The notes under the pieces were generated by a model. It saw nothing but the letters and a program-made list of their open reading frames with translations. It did no database searches and was not told the DNA's origin. From contig VRMN01000021.1 in NCBI GenBank assembly GCA_008690995.1, positions 62,001 to 126,000 on the forward strand: a DNA stretch of 64,000 nt, read 5' to 3'. Both the position numbers and the translations under genes were made by a program. Positions 1-10,170 of the stretch are shown here, piece after piece. Positions within the stretch are counted from its first letter, which is position 1; each line of letters starts with the position of its first letter. The DNA comes from Porphyridium purpureum. Lineage: Eukaryota > Rhodophyta > Bangiophyceae > Porphyridiales > Porphyridiaceae.

Positions 1-1329
1 GGCCAGAATGCTGTCTTCAACCGCCCAGCGTTCATACACCTGCCACGCACAGGTGGCTGCATCTTGAACGTGGTCCGCAAGCCAGCCCTGGGAGACGCCC
101 AGGGACAAGGATTTCATGAATGTCCGCAAAGCTCGGAGACGAGCCTGCTCATTCGAGCCCAAGCGCACTGTGTCCACCAAAACATCACTCAGCGGTATCA
201 AGATTACGCCAAGCGGTCGCTGCCCTTTTGCCGCCATGCACGCATCTATGTAATGGTGCAGCTGTTTCTCGTGTAGCACGTACCCGAGATCACACAGCCA
301 GCGCATGTGCGAGCGTGCTTTGTCGAATTGCCCCGCGTGTATAAAAGTCGATGTCAAGAGGTCCAGCGAGAGTGCTTCTGGCGTGATTCCCAGCTCCTTG
401 TACTTGCTTGATATCCACTCGGCCTCGTCTGTATCGATGGTGAGCACACAAATCCACGACGCGCGACTCAATATCTTGGCATCTAGCGCAGCGCTTGCAC
501 TGGAGGAAAGAGCGGATGTGCGCATCCTCTTCCATGCCTCCGCCGCGGCATCGGCTTTTCCGCGACGAAGAAGAAAGTGAAGCACAATGAGGAGTGCATC
601 TGCGTCACCAATCACGTCACTTGGCGAATGATTGTATGGTGCCAAGGAGGCGTTGTATGGCGAGTGCGCTGCCGGACTACTCAGTGCCTGTTGACGCTTT
701 TGCCGTTGGTGCCCGTCGATCAAGCGATTGATGACAAGGACGACGGTAACCTTGTTGCACTGTTCGGCGAGCGTCACAAAGTGCGTCAAAATAGACCAAG
801 AAAGCGGCACCTTGTACATTCGCGCGCGTTGAAGAATGCGCACTGCAACCGCCAGCCTAGTGCGGCTCGACACATTCTGCATGCGTCGAACCATCTTGAG
901 CGACGTGAATAGAGTGGCCGTGTCAAACGGCGCATCCGTCGTCTTCAGAATATGTGCGAGTTGCCTGTATGTGCGAACACTATCTGGAGAAGATCGTTTC
1001 CAGTCACGATCGAGTGCGAGCGATGGCTCTGAATTCAGCGCTTGAGTAGCTCTGGGCACAGTACCATGAACGGCGTGCGTCGCGATGCGGCACGGGCTCA
1101 GATGGTCCTTACCATTTCGTCTTCCTCTTTGAGCGGCCGTCGCGGACTCTGTGGAAAACAGCGCAGCCGCCCTAGAAGACTGAAGCAAGCGCTCCATGGT
1201 CGCGGCCCGTTTCCGGCACCCGAGCGCGAATCTGCTCCAACACAGACTAGCGCCAAGGCTACTCAGACCTGGCGTGCGCGAGCTGGATGAGTCCCGCACA
1301 ACACGCGCTCCGAATCGAACGGCATTCAT
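1..1329 (-). CDS. PPR-like helical-repeat protein, organelle-targeted (partial, 3' end outside window)
   Basis: The minus-strand frame is open from the ATG at 1329 to the window edge, giving about 443 residues and no stop. The first 45 residues (MNAVRFGARVVRDSSSSRTP onward) are rich in Arg, Ser and Ala and poor in acidic residues, as in a mitochondrial or plastid transit peptide; this favours 1329 over the next in-frame ATG at 1198. The rest is alpha-helical. A pentatricopeptide-like unit near residues 320-370 contains KYKELGITPEALSLDLL followed by FIHAGQFDKARSHMRWL. The same block occurs in the next three genes downstream on this strand (KYRQLKMTP..., KFKQLEISP..., KYRELGLKP...), so this is a fourth member of one local family. 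PPR proteins usually bind organelle RNA and aid its processing or translation; that role is inferred for this gene. The repeats are degenerate, so a PPR-related helical family is also possible. Confidence 0.7.
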   Translation of the reverse strand, partial: MNAVRFGARVVRDSSSSRTPGLSSLGASLCWSRFALGCRKRAATMERLLQSSRAAALFSTESATAAQRGRRNGKDHLSPCRIATHAVHGTVPRATQALNSEPSLALDRDWKRSSPDSVRTYRQLAHILKTTDAPFDTATLFTSLKMVRRMQNVSSRTRLAVAVRILQRARMYKVPLSWSILTHFVTLAEQCNKVTVVLVINRLIDGHQRQKRQQALSSPAAHSPYNASLAPYNHSPSDVIGDADALLIVLHFLLRRGKADAAAEAWKRMRTSALSSSASAALDAKILSRASWICVLTIDTDEAEWISSKYKELGITPEALSLDLLTSTFIHAGQFDKARSHMRWLCDLGYVLHEKQLHHYIDACMAAKGQRPLGVILIPLSDVLVDTVRLGSNEQARLRALRTFMKSLSLGVSQGWLADHVQDAATCAWQVYERWAVEDSILA

Positions 1330-2264
1330 GTAGACGCGAGCGCCAAAATCCGCCGGCCTGTGCGCTCCGACTTTGCCCTCACCTTCCGGGCAGCCAACGA
1401 CGAAGCCTGAGCCACAGCCACTGCTGCGCAACCGCGCGCGAGATGTTCGATCGGCACGCCAGGCTGGCACGGCCGGCCGACGCAGAGCGTGCCACGTCCG
1501 GTGATGGAACAGCCTGGCGCTGACGCGGGCTGGCTCCTGCACACCGAGCGCAGGTGCTATGTGGCCGTTAACATCACCGATGTGTCAAGCGTGGCCAGGC
1601 GTTCATGGCTTTGGCTTCGCGTGGCCGCCACTGTCTGCACGACAACGCGGGTTGCGAAGTGTCGCACGCAGCAGATGCGAAGCACGGGACCCGACAGGTT
1701 ATTTATTTGGCAGGTCGGGCAAGCGCTGGGCTGAATTTCCGTCGAGACCATGGTACAAACGTGTTGAGCTCACACGACTTGATAGCATGGTGTCGAAAAA
1801 TGTGGCTCAGCCCCAGACCGCATTTCGGCGCGTCACCGATTCCAACAAGAGGATTGCAGCGCATGTGGAGACTACAGGTGCTCAGAGATGTTTGCACATG
1901 TAGCCCGATCTATCTGCTTCACCACCGCTTCCGAGCGCTCCAACGCGCGAGCCAGGCGAATTTCCTTCTCGGACTCGCTGACAATGCTCTGACGTTGACT
2001 AGATGGGACCAGCTCATGGCAGAATAGTTCGGCACGATAGTTCCCAAGCCGCCAAGCCATCGCAGGGCAAATGCTGTTCCTTTGAGATGCCAATCGCGTA
2101 TCGGGCGCACACGCACAGACGCCCGCACGGATGTGAGAATATTCTTCGACTCGGTGTTGCTGTATGTATCAGCCGGGCTCTGTTGTCACGTGGGCACTGA
2201 GCCATTTGTCGTGGCTCTCAATGCTTGACACTCACAAGCCTTTAACTTGGTCGCCTGGTGGTCT
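1330..2264. other. Intergenic, no gene seen
   Basis: This 935-bp stretch separates two same-strand PPR-like genes. It holds only short overlapping frames on both strands, none with a recognisable motif or a length that stands out. It should contain the 3' end of the PPR-like gene at 2265-4562 and the promoter of the gene at 1-1329. I see no convincing TATA box or tandem repeat. Confidence 0.5.
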
Positions 2265-4562
2265 TCATCGTATCGACGCCAAATGCTCCTTCATCTCGGC
2301 CACTTTGCCTTCAAGTTGTTGCAAGACGCGAACAGCATCTTTCGACTGCCTGTAAGCGCTTCGGGATTCTTTGAGTGACTGAGCGGCCGCACTTATGGCA
2401 ATGCTGCTGTCTTTGCCCGTACTGAGAGCACACAGTTCTGCTTCTGCTTGTTGCACTGCCAACTCCTTCTCGGCAAGGACCTCGCTTTGATTCACACCCT
2501 CGTGTGCCAGAAAACTTTCTATGCAATCAACTAGTTGAAAGACTGCATCTGTAGACAACGCCGTTCCATATTCTTGACCCTGGCGACCGCTTGAGAGAGA
2601 CTTTAGCACAGTCGTTCCGAGCAAGGAATACGTAAATGCGTTTAGCATCGACGACGAGCTTCCGGAATGTATTTCTTGCAACCGTCGAAACAGCGCCACA
2701 GTCTCCTCTGAAGATGCCGACTCGCTCAGCACCTTCATGTACGCATTGGATACGACGACACTCGGATCGTATGCGCGCAAGAACGATTCAAACACTTCGC
2801 GGCATAGATCGAGCCGCCCAAGCCGACCAAACGCACGCACATAGCACTGGATAATGTGTGCAGCGTCGTTTCCCGGCACGTTAGACCTCCTCCGCAAAGT
2901 CAATGGCTCAGAGCTGTCGGTTTTGAAAACGAGCTGTAGTGCGTCACGCAGGCGATTTTCTGCAACACTTTGCTCAGCAAGCGCCTCATACGCAGACGCA
3001 AGAAGCGGACCGCTTGCGTCTTCATCGATGTTCTCGCCAGGTGAATCGTGGTGAGCTCGCGCGGCTTTCAGCGCCAAGTTCAACAGCCCGCCGCGCGACG
3101 CAAGGAAGACCATGTGACTAGAAACCGTTGCGTCTGGAATCTGCCACCGTTGAAAAACCCGATCAGCAGATTCAGCGGTAGCGCGGGCATGCGCCGACAA
3201 GCGAGAATCTGCAACGGCCGTTTGCAAGGCGCCAAAATAAGTTCGTAGGACCGAAAGTCTTTGTCCCTCGCTCGCGCACAAGTATGGCGCATCGACCAAA
3301 ATTTCGGCCAGAGGCAGAAGCAGCTGGTGCAGAGATTCTCCCTTCGTGCTGGCCAGAAAGCTGTTCCGTATGTATTGGCGCAGTGCGTCGGCCCGCAGCA
3401 CAAAACAAAGGCGGGAGATCCCGCGCATCACCTTGCGCGCCCTGTCAAAGCACTCGGCGTTGATGAAAGTTGCCAAGATGAAATGCAGCGTGCGTGCGTC
3501 CGGTGTCATTTTGAGTTGCCTGTACTTGCGAAGAATGCTCCGTGCTTCAGTGGCATTCTTAGTGATGGAACAAACCATCGCGCCGCTTCGAAGAATGTTG
3601 GCTGTGACCAAGGTGTCTTCGGCCAGTGCAGAGGAGCTTATATTTTCCCACACATCTACGGCAACGTGATTCTGGCTTTGGGAAATCAAGTGCCGAACCA
3701 GCCGCTCAAAAACCTGTTCGGCTTTCGCGTCGTGTACTTTGATCATCTCGACGATTGTTTTGTCCTTCAAATCCTGTCGATTGCACTGCACGAGGTACGA
3801 CACAAGCACGCAGTAGGTGTGCACGTCCACTCTACGCATCCACACTTGCAAGGGAGGCACGTGCTGCTTTTGGACCATACGATGTACGGCCATGATCACG
3901 TTTACCTTGCGAAGGGGCTTGGCCAGATCCAGCATGAGCTGAGTAACGAGTGAGCTCAGCCACGCCTTGTGCTTTCTGGAGCGTCGGATCACACGCACCG
4001 CGAGGAACAGCCTGGCGTGTGCGTCGAGGTGAGCCATTCGCGCTGCTAATTTTAAGGCCAAGACAACCGTGATGCCATTAAACGGCGCCTGTGTGACGTT
4101 TAGCATGTTCACGACGTGCGCCAGACCAGCTTTCGCATCGGCATCGTGAAGTGCAACTCTCAGCATTCTGTTCAGCACCTCTGTTCTTGGATCCTTGCGA
4201 CTGGGCATCTCCCATTCGTCATCCGTATCTTGCCCTGACGATGCATCAGGAGCGCCGCCCACGTCCAACCATGCAGGGTCTTCATGGCTCGTTGTCTTCA
4301 TGGGCTTGAAACGCGCCCTGGTCTCCCGTGCACGTTCCATTGCGTGCGGATGCGCGTACGAAGCGCGCGCGGCCATATCGCGCGCGGCGAGCTGAGGGCC
4401 TGTGCGCGATGTAACATGAGAGCCTGCGCCGGTAGCGATGCAACGTTCCAGCCGCACCAATAGAGTCACAGCCACAGGCGAGCGCTTGGCCGAGTTCGAC
4501 AGCGCGCGCACGCCGCGCATGCGACCAATGGCTTGAAAGGACATGACTGACGCCGCAGACAC
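2265..4562 (-). CDS. PPR-like helical-repeat protein, organelle-targeted
   Basis: An intronless frame of 765 residues. The N-terminus (MSAASVMSFQAIGRMRGVRA...) is basic, Ser/Ala-rich and non-acidic, typical of an organelle transit peptide. An acidic linker follows at about residues 95-125 (SGQDTDDEWE). Residues 130-650 are alpha-helical hairpins. The clearest PPR-like unit lies at about 335-385: TEARSILRKYRQLKMTPDAR, then TLHFILATFINAECFDRARK. The last 80 residues are charged and probably coiled-coil (EKELAVQQAEAELCAL; RVLQQLEGKVAEMKEHLASI). The closest match in the window is the neighbour at 4885-8013, with shared blocks such as HQLLLPLAEIL and PLAEILAETP. An RNA-binding role in an organelle is inferred from the family. 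The repeats do not fit the 35-residue PPR consensus well, so an exact class is not claimed. Confidence 0.8.
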   Translation of the reverse strand: MSAASVMSFQAIGRMRGVRALSNSAKRSPVAVTLLVRLERCIATGAGSHVTSRTGPQLAARDMAARASYAHPHAMERARETRARFKPMKTTSHEDPAWLDVGGAPDASSGQDTDDEWEMPSRKDPRTEVLNRMLRVALHDADAKAGLAHVVNMLNVTQAPFNGITVVLALKLAARMAHLDAHARLFLAVRVIRRSRKHKAWLSSLVTQLMLDLAKPLRKVNVIMAVHRMVQKQHVPPLQVWMRRVDVHTYCVLVSYLVQCNRQDLKDKTIVEMIKVHDAKAEQVFERLVRHLISQSQNHVAVDVWENISSSALAEDTLVTANILRSGAMVCSITKNATEARSILRKYRQLKMTPDARTLHFILATFINAECFDRARKVMRGISRLCFVLRADALRQYIRNSFLASTKGESLHQLLLPLAEILVDAPYLCASEGQRLSVLRTYFGALQTAVADSRLSAHARATAESADRVFQRWQIPDATVSSHMVFLASRGGLLNLALKAARAHHDSPGENIDEDASGPLLASAYEALAEQSVAENRLRDALQLVFKTDSSEPLTLRRRSNVPGNDAAHIIQCYVRAFGRLGRLDLCREVFESFLRAYDPSVVVSNAYMKVLSESASSEETVALFRRLQEIHSGSSSSMLNAFTYSLLGTTVLKSLSSGRQGQEYGTALSTDAVFQLVDCIESFLAHEGVNQSEVLAEKELAVQQAEAELCALSTGKDSSIAISAAAQSLKESRSAYRQSKDAVRVLQQLEGKVAEMKEHLASIR

Positions 4563-4884
4563 ATGCCGAGCTGTCTAGACGACGCTACGCATCTAGGCCG
4601 GGGAAGATCAATCAGCCAATCACCCTCGCTCTGTGGTAGCCGCGCTCTCGTGCTGTGCATCGTGTCGCGTCAAAGTGCGACGTCTGACACAGCGGCTGAA
4701 ATGCAAGGCACACATGCGATGTCTGTGCGGGGCTTCTCAGCTGCTGCATTGCGGAAGCCGCGCGTGTGCAACTGGGCAACATGAGTGCTTATTCGTCGAG
4801 AGCAACGCACCTCGCGCGAGGAAACGCGACGATGTGCCTACTCGGCAGCTGGCCACACGACAGCAATGCGGTATTTATTTGCTA

Positions 4885-7800
4885 TCATGAGCGAAGGTTT
4901 CGTTGCCTATGGAGCATTGTAAACTGCTCCAGCGCCCGATTCGCGTGGCGCCGTGTTTCGGCCTTCTTGGCTTCGAGCTTCTCAGCTTCGGCCTTCTCCG
5001 CTGCGGCCTTCTCAGCCTCGACCCTTTCAGCTTCGGCCTTCCTAGCTTCGGCCCTCTCAGCTGCGACCTTCTGAGCCGCGGCCTTCCTAACTTCGGGCCT
5101 CTCAGCTGAGAGCTTCTGAGCTTTAGCCCAACTAGCTGTGGCCTGTTCAAATACGGCCTCCTTAGCTTCGACTTTATCGCTTTTGGCCGTCTTTCCTTCA
5201 GCTCTCCTTCCTTTGGCTCTCTTTCGTTCGGCTCTCTTTCCTTCGGCTCTCATTCGTTCGGCCTTCTTTTCTTCGGCTCTCTTAGCTTCGGCTTTCTTCG
5301 CGGCGGCTCTCTGCCTCTCCAGCTCTTCGTCGTCTGTGTCCTCGGCCGATGTGCCCGGCGTCCACGAGTCCTCATAAATATTCATGAGCGAGTCGACGAC
5401 TGCTGAGCTCGAAAACTCGTGCACAGGTGCTTCAGGATGCGGCTTCACAAAACTCATCGCCGTCTCCGCCGCGATATCGTCATCCGTGGGAGTCATACAT
5501 GCTCGAATTTGCTCAACTTGCTCCGCGACTCTCCGCCGCAAGTCGAGATGATCAGAGCTTTCATTCTGAAGATACTCGTCCATGTAGCCAAGAGCTTCAT
5601 TCACCAAATGATCTGCTAGCACGAGGTCAGGACCATGCGCGCCGTTTCTGCTGGGAAGGAAATTTTGCACGACCGTCCCTAGAGCTCGGAAGGTTTCCCC
5701 GTCCGCCGCCCACGTCTCACTTGCACGATTGCCCCGCAATGTGCGGAACAGCGCGATTGCCTCTGCAGGGCGCGACGCATTGCCCAGTGCCTCTACGTAT
5801 GCAGTCGAAACGAAAGGATCAGGGGCGGCGAAGCAAGGAAACGCATTAAATAGTTCGGTGCACAAGTCTAGTCGCCTACTCTTGCTCAGGGAGCGGATAA
5901 AGTAACCAACAAGGCCTGCAGCCACACGAGGAGCCAATACATCCGACCCGGGTGGCACTGTAGAAGAGTGATACCCGGGCATGTCGCCATTCACAAACAG
6001 CAAGACAGACGCAAGTACGCGATTTTCCTTCAAGCTCTGCTCGGCTAGGGCGCAGTACGCCACTGCACGCATTGATCGAGGTGATGGGGGAGGCTTCGGC
6101 TCGTACCAATGGAACCAATTCTTCTTTCGCGTGCACACAGCAGTGAGTCGCGCTAGGCGTAACGCATCGTCAAGCAGCTCTGCACGCGCCAACAGAAAAA
6201 CTAGCGCATACGCCGATTTTTTGTCCACATCTTTGGTGTCCACTAGCTTGGTTAAGCGAAGTGCACACTCAGCTGCAGCGCGAGACTGGTTCATTTCTAA
6301 TCGTCCATTCGAAAAGCCTTGACACAGAGCATAGAGAAAGAATTCATGCAGACGTTCTGTCAAGTATACACGCAGTGCGGGGCTTTTCGCTCTCCCGTCC
6401 TCCGCATTGGATACTATGAGCGGGGTTTCGGCCAAAATCTCGGCCAGCGGCAACAAGCAATCGTCCAGCATGTGAACATTCGCACCTGCTTTTAAACTCG
6501 AAGACGCGAAAGTAAACAGCATTTTCTCATCCAATTCACAGCCGCAAGCCTTACTCCAGCGTATCAGATCGAGCGCCACGTCAAAGCGATCCACATGGAC
6601 CCAGAGTGATACCAATAAGTTCAGGATTGTTTGATTCGGAGAAATCTCAAGCTGCTTGAACTTTGCCACAATACGCTCGGTCTCATCATAGTTTTTCACG
6701 GCAGCGCAAACCATCACACCGCCTCGCAGAATTGTGGCATCCACAACTGCGTCATCAGAGAGAGCTTGCGAGCTCACCATCTTCCAGATTGCATGTGCTG
6801 CCTCGACACGCTCTTCACAAAGCAGATGGGAGATTAGTTTTTCAAACATGTCAGAGCCTGCACTATCATGAAGCTGCATAAGCTCAAAGACAGCTTCGTC
6901 TCTCAACCTCGGCTGATTGCAGGCATCCCAATAAGAGACGAGCGCAAGGCTCATCTCCGCGTCGAGAGCCAAAGAGGTTGGTGTTTCACCTATGAGCTGC
7001 TGCTGCATTTGTTGCTGTTCTTCCAACATGCGCTTCACAATCAAAATGAGGTTCACTTTTCGACAAGGCTGGGCCAAGGCTAAGAAAGATTTGAGCAGAT
7101 CCTGTTCAAGTTCCATGTTGTTCGAACGAGCATTCTGCAACTTGCGCACAGCCAACGCTAGCAGAGCTCGCGGTGAGCGTTGCGACGTTTGACCGTCAAG
7201 TCCGGACGAGACACTCAGCGTCTTGTCGGAAAGTGACAACCCAGTTGCAGTCTCTGCCTCGGTTCCGTGCGCGGCATCAGCACCCGGCCTTCTACCCGCC
7301 ATCATGCCACGTCGCTGCTTTCTCTTGTTCTTCAATATCGTCAATAGTTTGGAAGCGGCTCGACGTTTCGGAATGCGTAACCAGGGCTTGCGCTTGCCGG
7401 CACCAGGTGCCCCACGAATCTTGCTCGTGCTTGCAGCCGGCCCACTCCCTGATTCTTGCCAAGCTTCGGAGTTTGATTCTGGCTTCGCCGCTGCTGGCAC
7501 CGCCGCCGCCGCGGACGCCGCAGACGTCGTCGTCGATGCATCCCGCTTTGCAGCGAACGCGCGCGCGAAAAGGATCTGCGCAGCGCAGCCCGAGGACAGA
7601 TCCACGGAACACGAGGCCCGAGCAGGCCCGGCGCCGAATGCTCCAGCGCGAACACGCACGTACGCTGGCGGCCGGATCGCAAGCATGCGTGTGCATGAAA
7701 AGAGTTTGTGCAGGCCCATGGCGGCGCATCCTGCGCGCACAGCGCCCATCGGCGAGGCACGCTCGTCCGAGTCGGGAGCGTTATCACACCCACCGCGAGA

Positions 7801-8013
7801 ACCCGCTCTCACCGCGCGCGCGCGCGCGTAGACCTCCGCGACTCCGCCTTCCTGCTCGCGTCGCGCGTCTCGCCGAGTTTTCTGTGCTTGGCGCCGCGCC
7901 CGGCATTTTGTGGTGACGGCGGCAGGCGCAACCGACATGCGGCGGCGCGGCAGTGACTTTGTGACTCGGAGGGAGCTTTCCAGGCTACCTGGCAGGCACG
8001 CGCGCGCACGCAT
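4885..8013 (-). CDS. PPR-like helical-repeat protein with Ala/Lys/Glu-rich C-terminal tail
   Basis: An intronless frame of up to 1,042 residues. The start is uncertain. The ATG at 7749 (residue 89, MGAVRAGCAAMGLHKLF...) begins a better transit peptide and may be the true start, giving 954 residues. The core at about residues 300-820 has the same helical units as the neighbours, including ETERIVAKFKQLEISPNQTI followed by FDVALDLIRW. The last 130 residues are almost only Ala, Lys, Glu and Arg in short imperfect repeats (KKAEAKRAEEKK, ERAEARKAEAERVEAEKAAA). This should form a long single helix or coiled coil, and at DNA level it is a purine/pyrimidine-skewed repeat near 4975-5300. A role in organelle RNA metabolism is inferred. 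The tail could mediate oligomerisation, and its length may vary between strains because it is encoded by repeats. Confidence 0.8.
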   Translation of the reverse strand: MRARACLPGSLESSLRVTKSLPRRRMSVAPAAVTTKCRARRQAQKTRRDARREQEGGVAEVYARARAVRAGSRGGCDNAPDSDERASPMGAVRAGCAAMGLHKLFSCTRMLAIRPPAYVRVRAGAFGAGPARASCSVDLSSGCAAQILFARAFAAKRDASTTTSAASAAAAVPAAAKPESNSEAWQESGSGPAASTSKIRGAPGAGKRKPWLRIPKRRAASKLLTILKNKRKQRRGMMAGRRPGADAAHGTEAETATGLSLSDKTLSVSSGLDGQTSQRSPRALLALAVRKLQNARSNNMELEQDLLKSFLALAQPCRKVNLILIVKRMLEEQQQMQQQLIGETPTSLALDAEMSLALVSYWDACNQPRLRDEAVFELMQLHDSAGSDMFEKLISHLLCEERVEAAHAIWKMVSSQALSDDAVVDATILRGGVMVCAAVKNYDETERIVAKFKQLEISPNQTILNLLVSLWVHVDRFDVALDLIRWSKACGCELDEKMLFTFASSSLKAGANVHMLDDCLLPLAEILAETPLIVSNAEDGRAKSPALRVYLTERLHEFFLYALCQGFSNGRLEMNQSRAAAECALRLTKLVDTKDVDKKSAYALVFLLARAELLDDALRLARLTAVCTRKKNWFHWYEPKPPPSPRSMRAVAYCALAEQSLKENRVLASVLLFVNGDMPGYHSSTVPPGSDVLAPRVAAGLVGYFIRSLSKSRRLDLCTELFNAFPCFAAPDPFVSTAYVEALGNASRPAEAIALFRTLRGNRASETWAADGETFRALGTVVQNFLPSRNGAHGPDLVLADHLVNEALGYMDEYLQNESSDHLDLRRRVAEQVEQIRACMTPTDDDIAAETAMSFVKPHPEAPVHEFSSSAVVDSLMNIYEDSWTPGTSAEDTDDEELERQRAAAKKAEAKRAEEKKAERMRAEGKRAERKRAKGRRAEGKTAKSDKVEAKEAVFEQATASWAKAQKLSAERPEVRKAAAQKVAAERAEARKAEAERVEAEKAAAEKAEAEKLEAKKAETRRHANRALEQFTMLHRQRNLRS

Positions 8014-8472
8014 GCTTATGACTTGCTGGCCGTCATGGCGCTCAACAAACGTTTGAAGTATTCAGATCTGCGCGTTCGGACGGCTGCCGGTCTGCGGGGG
8101 AAGGGGCCCGTCGCGGCGTGCGAGTGACAATTTCTGGGATAAGCGAGCTAGGTGATGCGCACTTTGCCTCACGAATAGAGCATTTGACTCCAAGATATAC
8201 GGCTTGCATAGCCGCTTAGAGTGGAGCACCTTAGTCGTCTTTCCTGCTACGAGGAGGCTCGATCAGTGCCACCTTTGTCCTGTTCGTGAAGAATTTGAAG
8301 CGGACCAGGAACGACCATTTTGCGACAGCGCCACTGGACTCTTCTTGCAGACGGCCCAGTTCAGCGATTGCAGCAAACAGTCCATGCGTTGCTTCATGTA
8401 CGCCTACCTTGGATTCTTTTGCACGGCTTGAGCGAGTTGGAAACTGCTCTGCTTGACTACAATGCCACTGCT

Positions 8473-10050
8473 CTAAAGCTCTTCATCCCTCTCAAGCCAG
8501 CTTTCTCGAGAAAGTGGACCATGGGCAGCCCTTTCGGCATGAATTCCGGCCACTCCTTTGTCTTGCTCCGCATCGTCACGACGCAGTTCAAGCAAAAATT
8601 TCAAAAACATGGTCGAGCGCGAGTCGGTCAACTTCCAGCGAGCGGCGACACGTTTTGCGCATCTTCGAGCTTCTTGCGCGTCCAGCCGGCCTCTTGAGGC
8701 ACACTCACCCAGCGTGCGCAGGTACGCGTGCAGGACCCGAAGCTGCTCGCGGAAGTCTGAGCCCAAGTATTTGGCCTCAGTCAGCACATCGGATAGTGGG
8801 AGCAGCTCATGCGCTTGCGCGCGTCGAATGCAGTCAGGCATATACTGGTACATGCGTCGCTCGTGCAGCGTATAGCCCAGTGCCATGATCCAGCGCATGT
8901 ACTCTCGCGCCTCCTCGTAGTGTCCCGCATTGATAAACGCCGTACTTAGAACGTGAAGCACAGCGCTAGGTGGCTTGAGACCCAATTCGCGATACTTGTA
9001 GCCTATCCACCTTGCGTGGTCCGCCTTGTCGTCACCAGTTGCACAGATCCACGCTCCACACTCAAGGAGGCTGGCGTCCAGTGGCACCGCTAACGTATCC
9101 GGCCCGTTCCGGACAGTTTGCCAAACGGTCAGAGCTGCATCGGGTCGGCGATTCCGCAGCAAACCGTACGCAACGCTGCATATCAGATCCGCAGTGGGGG
9201 TAGGATAGACATGCAAGCGCTCACGGAATGTCCGTTGCATCAATTTGACCCGGCCACACACGCTCAAGTGAGTGATGAGCCCGCTGTACGCCTTCTCATT
9301 CAGCGTATGATTCTGTGCTTCGACAAGGTTTTTCACTGCAATCACCACATTCACCTTGTAGAGCGCTTTGGCAAGTGGAAGCAGCTGCAGGAGCGCGAAC
9401 GAATCCAGCCGCGCACCGTCATCTCGCGCTCGTGCGACCATACGAATCGCAAAGGCTAGCCGTTCGCGAGGCTCCGCGTGTAGCGCGTGTCTAGCATTGC
9501 GCAGAGCAAAGTCGAGCGTCCAATGGTCAAATACTGCCGACCGAGCTGCATCCACGATGCCTTTTACGCGCTGCAAAGTGGCCTCCTCAACCAGCGCCAA
9601 GTTGAGCTGATCATTCAGCGCTCGAGTTTCTGGCTTTCTTTTCGCGCGCGCGCGAGGCGAAAATGGTGCGGCATCCGTAGGTGGCGAGTCGAACAATGCA
9701 CGAGGCGGATACAGGTCTGGTTGCTCTGAGAGCGAAGCCGCGCGAATGGCTCGCGGCTCCTGTAAATGAAATTGCCGCCGGCACATATTAGACAGCAGAG
9801 CCCTGCGCGGACTCACGTACCGGTCTTGCCAAGCTGACAATAGCGACGCTAACGATGAATGCTGGTGCGCATGGGCACCGCGATTCCACAGCAGATGCTT
9901 CAGACCCAGTCGCATCGGCCAACGCGGCCACAGCGGGCTGCCAGCCATACTGCGCGCGAACCTCCAAGCGCCGGATCTTTTCGCACTGAATGCGGGCGAA
10001 ACGTGCGTCGGCGCGCTGAATGCCGCAGCAATGGCGGCCTGTGCGGTCAC
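8473..10050 (-). CDS. PPR-like helical-repeat protein, short paralogue
   Basis: An intronless frame of 525 residues, in the same family as the three genes downstream on this strand. The first 60 residues (MTAQAAIAAAFSAPTHVSPA...) look like a transit peptide. The diagnostic unit is KYRELGLKPPSAVLHVL, then AFINAGHYEEAREYMRWI, then HELLPLSDVL. It ends soon after the RWKLTDSRSTMFLKFLL block, where the 765- and 1,042-residue relatives carry 250 to 400 more residues. It is therefore either a short form or has lost its C-terminal half; I found no convincing remnant of that half in 8040-8472. The start codon is only 120 bp from the LTR of the Copia element at 10171-15765, which reads the same way, so the promoter may have been displaced or replaced. 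A palindromic CGGTTAACCG lies about 80 bp upstream of the start, at 10129-10138. Confidence 0.8.
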   Translation of the reverse strand: MTAQAAIAAAFSAPTHVSPAFSAKRSGAWRFARSMAGSPLWPRWPMRLGLKHLLWNRGAHAHQHSSLASLLSAWQDRYVSPRRALLSNMCRRQFHLQEPRAIRAASLSEQPDLYPPRALFDSPPTDAAPFSPRARAKRKPETRALNDQLNLALVEEATLQRVKGIVDAARSAVFDHWTLDFALRNARHALHAEPRERLAFAIRMVARARDDGARLDSFALLQLLPLAKALYKVNVVIAVKNLVEAQNHTLNEKAYSGLITHLSVCGRVKLMQRTFRERLHVYPTPTADLICSVAYGLLRNRRPDAALTVWQTVRNGPDTLAVPLDASLLECGAWICATGDDKADHARWIGYKYRELGLKPPSAVLHVLSTAFINAGHYEEAREYMRWIMALGYTLHERRMYQYMPDCIRRAQAHELLPLSDVLTEAKYLGSDFREQLRVLHAYLRTLGECASRGRLDAQEARRCAKRVAARWKLTDSRSTMFLKFLLELRRDDAEQDKGVAGIHAERAAHGPLSRESWLERDEEL

Positions 10051-10170
10051 CAGCGCCTTCCAATGCAGCCCGCCAAACGCACGCGTCCCCGCTCGTGCCT
10101 GCTTTTCACATTCGAGTCACTTGGACCGGTTAACCGTTTACTTTCTTGCAATCGAAGCGCGTCCGGTTTA

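Noticed and set aside
3261-3953. Plus-strand ORF of 230 residues inside the PPR-like gene
   Set aside because: Antisense shadow of the 765-residue gene, without motif.
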